A DNA stretch of 18,594 nt from Planctomicrobium sp. (GTDB lineage: Bacteria > Planctomycetota > Planctomycetia > Planctomycetales > Planctomycetaceae): the NCBI GenBank assembly GCA_018659505.1, contig JABJMI010000552.1, positions 1 through 18,594 on the forward strand. The letters are read 5' to 3'. The notes under the pieces were generated by a model. It searched no databases and was not told the origin of the DNA. It saw nothing but the letters and a program-made list of their open reading frames with translations. The translations under genes were made by a program, and so were the position numbers. The stretch's first letter is position 1. Every line of letters starts with the position of its first letter. Positions 1 through 6,094 of this stretch are shown one piece after another.

Positions 1-385
1 CGAGTCCTAACTGATCTTGAACGAGACAAGCGGTCGAAGGGCAGTGGTAATCTGGAGTGAATGTACCACAGACGAGAAGGTCGACTTGTTGAGGATCGAT
101 TCCGGCTGAACGAATCGCGCGACGAGATGCTTCGATGCACATGTCGCTGGTTGCCATGTCTTCTGGGCAGTGACGACGTTCGCGGATACCGGTTCGCTGC
201 ACGATCCAGTTTGGATCACATCCGTATTTCTCGTCGAGTTGCTCGTTCGTTACCACCTGATCGGGCACAAACGACCCACAGCCAGCGACCTGGATACCTA
301 AAAGCGAATTGGTACGGCGAGTGAACAATGTACTAGCAGCCTCGGGGGCGAATTTTGTTTTTGAATCGTCGGCAATGGTCGACAC
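1..385 (-). CDS. fabH: 3-oxoacyl-ACP synthase III (FabH), 5' part, cut by window edge
   Basis: Beta-ketoacyl-ACP synthase III condenses acetyl-CoA (or another acyl-CoA) with malonyl-ACP to start type II fatty acid synthesis in the cytoplasm. The 128 visible residues follow the family closely: a GxGxxxP-type start (VAGCGSFVPDQVVTNEQL), then DPNWIVQRTGIRERR at about 57-71, and STACLVQDQLGL at 117-128 with the likely catalytic Cys at residue 120. The start is a GTG at 383-385. It is preceded by AAGGAG about six bases upstream and an in-frame TAG further up, and no ATG is available upstream. This start gives about 27 residues ahead of the point where E. coli FabH begins, a hydrophilic extension of unknown role. 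The gene runs off the left edge, so the His and Asn of the active site are not visible. A related KAS III-type thiolase-fold enzyme cannot be fully excluded. Confidence 0.9.
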   Translation of the reverse strand, partial: MSTIADDSKTKFAPEAASTLFTRRTNSLLGIQVAGCGSFVPDQVVTNEQLDEKYGCDPNWIVQRTGIRERRHCPEDMATSDMCIEASRRAIRSAGIDPQQVDLLVCGTFTPDYHCPSTACLVQDQLGL

Positions 386-400
386 GCCCCTCTCTCCTTA

Positions 401-434
401 TTGGACTATGTTTGACTATAAGTGTTTGACACTT
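401..434 (-). promoter_or_regulatory. Repeated 9-mers and hairpin upstream of fabH
   Basis: On the plus strand three related 9-mers follow each other: TTGGACTAT (401-409), TTTGACTAT (411-419) and TTTGACACT (425-433). The last overlaps a perfect 6-bp inverted repeat, AAGTGT-TTG-ACACTT, at 420-434. They begin about 16 bp upstream of the fabH GTG, so they fall in its leader or promoter. An operator role is only a guess: no known regulator site was recognised and no clear -10/-35 pair was seen. Confidence 0.3.
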
Positions 435-505
435 AAAGCGTTTTGAGGTCTCACTTTCTGAGAGCCAGCATATCCATTTTCAGGTTGAAGAACCAGTCTA
501 TTTCC

Positions 506-525
506 TGACTCTCGGCAAGTCTTTC
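506..525 (+). repeat. 20-bp direct repeat, copy 1
   Basis: This 20-bp sequence (beginning TGACTCTCGG, ending AGTCTTTC) recurs identically at 708-727 in the same orientation. The copies are offset by 202 bp and bracket the 141-bp inverted-repeat element. Copy 1 lies 38 bp before the element; copy 2 starts 3 bp after it. Confidence 0.9.
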
Positions 526-563
526 TTAAAGCGGCTTACTCAACCGCAACTAATTTCGGAATC

Positions 564-704
564 GTAGGGTGGGTGGAGTTCGTTGAAGTGCGTTAAAAAA
601 TGGTGGGTTACGCAATGTGCTGCAAATAATGGTTGATGTCTCTTTAAAAGGAAATCTAAGAACGAAACCCACCTTTCCACGAAGAAATGCTTCACCCACC
701 CTAC
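564..704. repeat. 141-bp MITE/REP-like element with nested inverted repeats
   Basis: The ends form a perfect 12-bp terminal inverted repeat: GTAGGGTGGGTG at 564-575 and CACCCACCCTAC at 693-704. A second pair lies inside: GGTGGGTT at 602-609 with AACCCACC at 666-673. The GTAGGGTGGGT and GGTGGGTTACGC strings resemble dispersed palindromic sequences found in many bacterial genomes, which is recalled family knowledge and was not searched. The element carries no gene. No target-site duplication directly abuts its ends. Confidence 0.7.
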
Positions 705-707
705 AAG

Positions 708-727
708 TGACTCTCGGCAAGTCTTTC
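708..727 (+). repeat. 20-bp direct repeat, copy 2
   Basis: Identical to 506-525 over 20 bases. It begins 3 bp after the right end of the 141-bp inverted-repeat element. The bases flanking the two copies differ on both sides. Confidence 0.9.
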
Positions 728-805
728 CCAATCAATACTTTAAGTTTCAATCAAATTATACAATGTCGGGGATAAACAACGGCGAGCCGCAGCCCCTTCG
801 TAGTT

Positions 806-895
806 GTTTCATGAGTGATGAAACATCTTCGAAAGAGTTGCGGCATTCGCCCGGGTATCGCCCCCGGAGTCGCAGATGAACTGATGATTCAGTTC
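806..895. other. Two short hairpins downstream of the YbjN-like gene
   Basis: GTTTCAT-GAGTG-ATGAAAC at 806-824 and GAACTGA-TGAT-TCAGTTC at 878-895 are perfect 7-bp stems. Both lie beyond the stop of the minus-strand YbjN-like gene (933), where they could act in 3' end formation or processing. Neither is followed by a T-run on either strand, so a standard intrinsic terminator is not supported. Confidence 0.4.
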
Positions 896-932
896 AATTA
901 TCGTCGTACAGGCTGTGCAAATTTCGAATCAT

Positions 933-1535
933 TCACGGCAGATTGAGGTGTTGCTGTGTTGCTGAGCTGGCTGGAGCCGCTGATCCGCCAGTTGGAGCTG
1001 CTGGGATTCCTGTTGGATTCCAGTTCTCAACCGCCCAGATTGGGTATGTTTGCACGACACTTGCACCTAAATCCTGTAGAGCAAGTTGAATTTTCGCGGA
1101 GGTCAATTGCTCATTCGAGATTGTTCGCTGCATTACGAAATGTCGTGTGGGTGGAACGTAAGCGAAGAATTTTCCTCCACCGAGTTCATCATTATGAGCG
1201 AGTAGTCGCAACAATGCCGTTTTGGGTACTGCCGCTGAGGATTTCGGAAGTTCGTTCAACCACGCCATCAGCCAGACATCTGACCCATCTTGACTGAGAA
1301 CTGCTGACATTGAAAGTTGCCATTCTTCCTCGGCAACATCAGCCTGGAAGGTGAAATCGTAGCGTTGTTGATTCTTCTTGGGTTGGAGTCCAAGAGTTGC
1401 CAGCATCTGTCCGAGTTGCTCCTCGTCGACTCGACTCGTGACTTGATCTTGAGCAACTGCCTGTTGAGCTGGCAATGTTGTCATTCCGACACCAGCGAGT
1501 ACACCTGCGACCAACAAACTTTTGATGACCTTCAT
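933..1535 (-). CDS. Exported YbjN-like / type III chaperone-fold protein
   Basis: This is a 200-residue protein. The chosen start (MKVIKSLLVAG) has AAGGAG about 10 bases upstream, whereas a longer open frame to 1586 has no such site. Residues 1-28 form a signal peptide with an AVA-Q cleavage site. Residues 35-172 (DEEQLGQMLATLGL ... YPIWAVENW) show the pattern of the YbjN / type III secretion chaperone fold: an N-terminal helix, beta strands around YDFTFQ and DVWLMAWLNELP, then LLRLLAHNDELGGGKFFAY and a NEQLTSAKIQLALQDL helix. The last 27 residues are Pro/Ala/Ser-rich. The fold assignment is from pattern only, and the biochemical role is unknown. The upstream Nudix gene ends 57 bp away on the same strand with no terminator seen, so co-transcription is possible. 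YbjN-fold proteins are usually cytoplasmic, so an exported form is notable. Confidence 0.6.
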   Translation of the reverse strand: MKVIKSLLVAGVLAGVGMTTLPAQQAVAQDQVTSRVDEEQLGQMLATLGLQPKKNQQRYDFTFQADVAEEEWQLSMSAVLSQDGSDVWLMAWLNELPKSSAAVPKTALLRLLAHNDELGGGKFFAYVPPTRHFVMQRTISNEQLTSAKIQLALQDLGASVVQTYPIWAVENWNPTGIPAAPTGGSAAPASSATQQHLNLP

Positions 1536-1592
1536 CGACAAACGCTCCTTCGTCAGTGCGATTTGGGGTCTTCGCCTCAGTTGCACTGTTGT

Positions 1593-2204
1593 CTATGTGG
1601 AATTGTTCAAAAACTCTAAACAGATTTGCGACCAAGTCTCAAACTGCTCTTTGGATTGGGTAAGATTTGACGGTTGTTCGAATCCTGTCAATATGATCGA
1701 CTCTTCACGTGGTCGAACTTTTGCGGCTTTTAGGTCAAAGATATGAACGATGCCCAAATGGACTTTGCCGACCTCCGTTTCATCATCATTGATGAGAGCA
1801 ACACAGTTTTGCGTAAACTCTGCCTCTAAAAAGACTTCCTCCTCAATTTCACGTTGCATAGCGACGTGATAGACGTTGCTCCCAGAATTTTCATCTTCTG
1901 CCGAAATATGTCCTCCAATACCTATCGAACGCTTGGCATGGAGTCGACCTTCGCCAGATTTCGATCCGCGCGTGTAATAAAAGACCTTTCCTTCGTGCCG
2001 GAAGATACAATAAGGAATCAGCTGTTTGAAGCTGGGATCCTCTTCGACTTCTGGTCGAGGTCGGTAGCTCATGTGAGCAGGATCGAAGAGTCGTTCTAGA
2101 TACGGTTCAATATTAGTCGTGTAACCTTGAAAGTGACCAATTTCATGAAATAGAGCTGTCGGAACAACAAGGACATGTTCCACGGTTTCTTGTGCTGTAC
2201 TCAT
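1593..2204 (-). CDS. Nudix-like predicted phosphoesterase (COG4112 type)
   Basis: A 203-residue cytoplasmic protein. The N-terminal part ([18 protein letters not shown], then [18 protein letters not shown] at about 48-65) matches what I recall of the COG4112 predicted phosphoesterases of the MutT/Nudix superfamily. The Nudix box lies at 97-125: GGHISAE, then REIEEEVF at 118-125. The box differs from the canonical Gx5Ex7REUxEExGU form because 14 residues instead of 7 separate the first Glu from REU, and the final Gly is Val. The metal-binding REUxEE core is kept. Nudix enzymes hydrolyse nucleoside diphosphates linked to another moiety, but the substrate here is unknown. ATG is at 2202-2204 with a weak AGGA about 10 bases ahead. 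The YbjN-like gene follows 57 bp downstream. Confidence 0.72.
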   Translation of the reverse strand: MSTAQETVEHVLVVPTALFHEIGHFQGYTTNIEPYLERLFDPAHMSYRPRPEVEEDPSFKQLIPYCIFRHEGKVFYYTRGSKSGEGRLHAKRSIGIGGHISAEDENSGSNVYHVAMQREIEEEVFLEAEFTQNCVALINDDETEVGKVHLGIVHIFDLKAAKVRPREESIILTGFEQPSNLTQSKEQFETWSQICLEFLNNST

Positions 2205-2274
2205 GGTGAGATCCTGTTCTTCGTGTCATTAAGATGTCGCAGTTCGTTCACTCGAACTGATGGTGATTGTTTTC

Positions 2275-2286
2275 AACTTCGAAGTT
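2275..2286. promoter_or_regulatory. 12-bp palindrome AACTTCGAAGTT in divergent gap
   Basis: A perfect 12-bp palindrome lies between the divergent Nudix (start 2204) and dehydrogenase (start about 2465) genes. The position suits an operator, but no regulator is known and a 12-bp palindrome can arise by chance. Confidence 0.25.
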
Positions 2287-2354
2287 TAGCGATAGGCGTT
2301 GAGAATGACGAGTTATTCATTTGTTGAGTCATTGGAATGTCGGACTTTTGGTTC

Positions 2355-2377
2355 GCCGGACACTTCAAGTGTCCGGC
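2355..2377. repeat. Perfect 23-nt palindrome, CACTT-N-AAGTG core
   Basis: GCCGGACACTT (2355-2365), a central C, then AAGTGTCCGGC (2367-2377): an 11-bp perfect stem. The core CACTT-N-AAGTG recurs in the palindrome at 18184-18212, in another intergenic gap of this window. It sits about 90 bp upstream of the chosen dehydrogenase start, which argues that the open frame reaching back to 2321 is not translated there. Confidence 0.85.
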
Positions 2378-2464
2378 AAAACCTTGTGGATATTCGCACA
2401 CAACTTTTCATCTCTCACTGGTTTGAGTATTCTCAATTTCTCCCGCCCCGACGATTCCTACCAG

Positions 2465-5400
2465 ATGGATGAATTGATGAGACGACCCGCCTGCTTCATT
2501 TTCTCGCTGTTCGCTTATAGCTGCTTGGCGTTTCTTTCTCAGCGAGTCATTGCTCAAGATGCACCGGACTCCCGAGATCGCTTCAAAAAAGACCTTGCCG
2601 GAAACGAAGATGTCGAGCGTGTCATCAAAACATTCCAGGGGAGAGGAGTCACCGGCGACGACAGCGATCCAACGCCTGCAACTGAGGCCGTCAAACAATT
2701 TCAACTGCCTGATGATTTGAAGATTGAACTCGTTGCAGGCGAGCCGGAAGTGATGCAGCCGCTGTTCATGCACTTTGATGACCGAGCAAGATTATGGGCT
2801 GTTCAGTATTTGCAGTATCCATTTCCTGAAGGTTTGAAAGTCATTCGATATGACCAGTACTTGCGAGCCGTCTTTGATAAAGTTCCGCAGGCGCCGCCGC
2901 ATCATGTGCGTGGCAAAGACCTCATCACCGTCTATGAAGACACCAATGGTGATGGCAACTACGACAGCAGTAAGAATGTCATTGAAGGTTTGAACATTAC
3001 TTCCTCGATGGTGACTGGGCATGGTGGGATTTGGGTCATCAATCCGCCGTACCTTTTGTTTTATCCAGATGAGAATCGCGATGATATTCCGGATGGAGAC
3101 CCTGAAGTTCGTTTGTCAGGATTCGGTTTGGAAGATACGCACTCGGTCGCAAACAGTTTACGTTGGGGACCGGATGGATGGCTCTACGCTGCGAACGGTT
3201 CTACCACGACAGGCAACGTCTCTTCAGAGAAGAACAAGAACGTGCAATGGGAAGGTCAGAATATCTGGCGGTATCATCCTGATCTGAAAGTCTTCGAGAT
3301 CTATGCTGAAGGGGGCGGAAATACATTCTCATCAGAGATCGACGGGCGCGGACGGGTTTTCTCCGGAACCAATCATGGCAACACTCGTGGCATGTACTAT
3401 CCGCAAGGATCATACGGCAGCAAGAACTGGGGAAAGCATGGTCCGTTGACAAATCCTTTTGCCTTTGGATATTTCCAACATATGCGGCATGAAGGTGACA
3501 AAGACCGTTTCCCGCAGACGTTTGTGATCTACGAAGGGGGCACACTTCCTGAGCGTTATCACGGCAACGTGATCGCAGCGAACGCGCTCCATAATCGCGT
3601 TTGGGCAAGCGAGGTGGCGCGTGACGGTTCAACTTATAAGACTGTCGACATGCCGAATGTTGCCGAGACCGAAGATCGCTGGTTTCGTCCCGTCGATGTG
3701 AAAGTTGGACCGGATGGCGCTGTGTACCTCGCAGACTGGTACGACACGCGACTGTCACACGTTGACCCTCGCGATAACTGGCACAAAGGAAGCGGTCGCA
3801 TGTACCGCATTCAGTCCAAAGATGCGAAGCCTCTCACAGGTCAGACCGATCTCACCAAACTCACAGATAGTGAACTGATCGAGAAGTTTTCTCACAAGAA
3901 CAAATGGTGGCGACAAACCTCGGTTCGCGTCCTCGGCGATCGACTTCTTAAACAGACTGACGAAGATAGAAACCAAACAGTTCAGCAACTTAACGAGCTT
4001 GCTCGAAGTAACTCATCACAAGCTCTGGAAGCATTGTGGACTTTGCATTGGGCTGGCGAGTTTGATGAATCGCTCGCTTTGCATCTTGTGAGACATGAAG
4101 ACGTCGACATGCGACGTTGGACAGTACGCCTGCTCGGGGACCATAGAGTGGTCTCGGCGAAGGTCGCGAAAGAATTAGCACAACTTGCCACGCGTGAATC
4201 TTATGTGCAAGTTCGATCACAACTCGCATCGACCGCTAGACGCCTCAATACGGAGTATGCGCTGCCGATCCTGAGGGCGTTGTTGACATATGATGAAGAC
4301 GTCAGCGACCTGCATTTGCCTCTGCAAATTTGGTGGGCATTCGAAGGACATGCAGGAACGACTCTGATGAATGATGATCCACAAGTCGGGATTCATTTGG
4401 AAGCACTTTCTAAAGCATCTCCACGGGATCAACTGGTGATGTTCTTGGAAGATGACGAAATCTGGAACGAGCCAATCTTCGAATCAACCGTGTTACCGCG
4501 ACTGATGAAACGCTTCGCGATGGATCAATTCTCTCCTTCTGGGAAAGCTTCCAAAACAGCAGGCTTAGAAGCATGTGAAACCTTATTGAAGATCGCTCCA
4601 ACGCAAGAGTATCGAGCGAAACTGATGTCCGGTTTTCTCGAAGCGTATCAGGGGCGCGATATCGCAAATTTGCCCGCTGGCTTGCGAAAAGAAATTACAG
4701 AATATCAAGAATCGATTGGGAAATCGGATCTTGCATTGGGCTTGCGCCTAGGACAAGCTGAGGCACTCAAGCAGGCACTCACGGTCATTCGCAACGAGAA
4801 AGCCGAAGCTTCCCGCCGCTTGAATCTGATTGGCATCTTAGGTGAAGTCGATCAACCGGGATCAGTCTCAACATTGCTCGGGTTAATTTCTGGTTCACGA
4901 TCCAGTGCGATTAAAAATGCTGCGATGTTGTCGCTAATGAACTATTCCGATACGAAAATCGGTCAGACGATCTGCTCACGATATCATTCTTCATTACCTG
5001 ATGAACATGGTTTACGTCCGACTGCGCATCGCGTTCTGGCAAGTCGACCGGAGTGGACGAAAAATCTCCTACAGGAGATCGAAGCGTTCCGAATTAAGCC
5101 GGATACCGTGTCGCTGGATGTCGTGCAACAGATGCAATTGCATTCAGATGCAGAGATCCAGGAACTCGTGAAGAAGCATTGGGGGAATGTCCGCGCTACT
5201 CCTGCTGAGAAGCAAGAAGAAATTCAACGCTTGCTGGCATTGATCACGGCTGAACGAGCAGCGGGACAAACTGCGAAAGGACAAGAACTTTTCAAGAAGC
5301 ATTGCGCGACTTGCCATACTCTCTTCGACGACGGAGGCAAAACAGGACCGAACTTGACCGGTTACGAACGCGATAATCTCGACTTCATGTTGCTTGCCAT

Positions 5401-5689
5401 GGTTGATCCCTCGGCTGCGATTCGCGAAGAGTTCACACAGTTTCAAGTTCTGACAACTGATGGACGTGTGCTGACAGGGTTACTCGAAGAACAGACACCA
5501 ACTCAAATCACCATCCGAGGAGCTAACAATCAGGTGACGGTTATCTCGCGAGACGATGTCGATATTTTGAAAGCGATGAAGACTTCAATTATGCCTGATG
5601 GGTTAACTCAAAAGCTCTCTAAATCGGAAATTCTTGATCTGTTTTCATACCTCACCAAGCCGACACCGATTTCTGCAACATCGGAATAA
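2465..5689 (+). CDS. PVC-type membrane-bound dehydrogenase with C-terminal heme domain
   Basis: A 1074-residue exported protein of the large planctomycete/verrucomicrobial family whose N-terminal region is called a putative membrane-bound dehydrogenase domain and whose C-terminus is a putative heme-binding domain. Residues 1-31 form a signal peptide (hydrophobic FIFSLFAYSCLAFLS, cleavage near VIAQ-D). Residues about 60-450 form a beta-propeller-like sugar-dehydrogenase region, with an EF-hand-like DTNGDGNYD at 159-167 and GPDGWLYAANG and GPDGAVYLADWYD blades. The middle (about 460-900) is helical and HEAT-like. The C-terminus has a cytochrome c motif CATCH at 947-951 in GQELFKKHCATCH, followed by GPNLTGYERDN and the family tail. 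It likely oxidises a periplasmic substrate and passes electrons to heme; the substrate is unknown. I chose ATG 2465; ATG 2477 (MRRPACF) is equally possible. Neither has a good ribosome site, and the open frame back to 2321 runs through a palindromic repeat. Confidence 0.85.
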   Translation: MDELMRRPACFIFSLFAYSCLAFLSQRVIAQDAPDSRDRFKKDLAGNEDVERVIKTFQGRGVTGDDSDPTPATEAVKQFQLPDDLKIELVAGEPEVMQPLFMHFDDRARLWAVQYLQYPFPEGLKVIRYDQYLRAVFDKVPQAPPHHVRGKDLITVYEDTNGDGNYDSSKNVIEGLNITSSMVTGHGGIWVINPPYLLFYPDENRDDIPDGDPEVRLSGFGLEDTHSVANSLRWGPDGWLYAANGSTTTGNVSSEKNKNVQWEGQNIWRYHPDLKVFEIYAEGGGNTFSSEIDGRGRVFSGTNHGNTRGMYYPQGSYGSKNWGKHGPLTNPFAFGYFQHMRHEGDKDRFPQTFVIYEGGTLPERYHGNVIAANALHNRVWASEVARDGSTYKTVDMPNVAETEDRWFRPVDVKVGPDGAVYLADWYDTRLSHVDPRDNWHKGSGRMYRIQSKDAKPLTGQTDLTKLTDSELIEKFSHKNKWWRQTSVRVLGDRLLKQTDEDRNQTVQQLNELARSNSSQALEALWTLHWAGEFDESLALHLVRHEDVDMRRWTVRLLGDHRVVSAKVAKELAQLATRESYVQVRSQLASTARRLNTEYALPILRALLTYDEDVSDLHLPLQIWWAFEGHAGTTLMNDDPQVGIHLEALSKASPRDQLVMFLEDDEIWNEPIFESTVLPRLMKRFAMDQFSPSGKASKTAGLEACETLLKIAPTQEYRAKLMSGFLEAYQGRDIANLPAGLRKEITEYQESIGKSDLALGLRLGQAEALKQALTVIRNEKAEASRRLNLIGILGEVDQPGSVSTLLGLISGSRSSAIKNAAMLSLMNYSDTKIGQTICSRYHSSLPDEHGLRPTAHRVLASRPEWTKNLLQEIEAFRIKPDTVSLDVVQQMQLHSDAEIQELVKKHWGNVRATPAEKQEEIQRLLALITAERAAGQTAKGQELFKKHCATCHTLFDDGGKTGPNLTGYERDNLDFMLLAMVDPSAAIREEFTQFQVLTTDGRVLTGLLEEQTPTQITIRGANNQVTVISRDDVDILKAMKTSIMPDGLTQKLSKSEILDLFSYLTKPTPISATSE

Positions 5690-5912
5690 TCGTATCTAAT
5701 TTACCTAAATTGTCCGCATAAGAGGCTTTCTCTCTTAAATTCGCCATCAACTTCATTGGATTTTAGTTGGAATCCGGCGATTCTCTTGTTATTTTCAGGG
5801 GTTAATATCTCTTCGTTTTGCGTGAATACCTTTGGTTGGGGAATTGAAGGTTCACTTCAAAATGTAGAAGAGTTCGTAGTCCAAGACGGAAGTGGGTAAA
5901 AGATCTTAATTG

Positions 5913-5950
5913 AAATTGATCGAGCCAATGTAAAGGCTTGATATCAATTT
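5913..5950. other. Imperfect 14-bp hairpin
   Basis: AAATTGAT-CGAGCC (5913-5926) pairs with GGCTTG (5935-5940) and ATCAATTT (5943-5950) around an 8-nt loop, with one G-U pair and a 2-nt bulge. It lies about 220 bp after the dehydrogenase stop. It may be a 3' structure or a weak terminator, although no long T-run follows. Confidence 0.35.
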
Positions 5951-6021
5951 ATTTGAGATTGAGTAACGATTCGTCAGGATGTCATCGTTTGATATTCATC
6001 ATGTTTCTAGTCGGTAGCAGG

Positions 6022-6044
6022 GATCGCATTTAGAAAATGCGATC
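6022..6044 (+). terminator. 10-bp hairpin followed by TTCTT
   Basis: GATCGCATTT-AGA-AAATGCGATC is a perfect 10-bp stem with a 3-nt loop, then TTCTTG. It could be a weak intrinsic terminator for the dehydrogenase transcript. It could also be a leader hairpin, since the membrane-protein ATG is only 50 bp downstream. The T-run is short, so the terminator call is tentative. Confidence 0.4.
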
Positions 6045-6094
6045 TTCTTGAATGCTGGATCGGAACAATTGTTTATAGATAAGGCAGCTGTCCT

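Larger units (their letters stand above)
386..932. other. 547-bp non-coding, repeat-rich gap
   Basis: No convincing gene lies between fabH and the YbjN-like gene, both on the minus strand. The stretch holds three TTTGACTAT-like repeats next to fabH (401-433), a 20-bp direct repeat (506-525 and 708-727), a 141-bp inverted-repeat element (564-704) and small hairpins (806-824, 878-895). Short open frames across 540-750 on either strand are made of the repeat element and have no ribosome binding site. Confidence 0.7.
5690..6094. other. 405-bp gap with two hairpins, no gene seen
   Basis: This lies between the dehydrogenase stop and the membrane-protein start, both on the plus strand. No open frame of useful length with a ribosome site was found. 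Two inverted repeats (5913-5950 and 6022-6044) are listed separately. The rest is AT-rich without recognisable elements. Confidence 0.6.

Noticed and set aside
540..750. Small overlapping open frames of 48 to 66 codons on both strands
   Set aside because: They consist of the 141-bp repeat element and its flank, and have no ribosome sites. Their protein-like look comes from the repeat.
1672..1686. T-arm-like string GGTTGTTCGAATCCT suggesting a tRNA
   Set aside because: It lies inside the Nudix coding sequence, and no acceptor, D-arm or anticodon arm can be built around it.
2321..2464. N-terminal extension of the dehydrogenase reading frame by 48 codons
   Set aside because: It has no ribosome site, runs through the perfect palindrome at 2355-2377, and would place the signal peptide internally.
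3201..3758. 185-codon open frame on the minus strand inside the dehydrogenase gene
   Set aside because: It lies wholly within a well-supported plus-strand gene, is Arg/Ser-rich with no recognisable domain, and is the usual antisense shadow.
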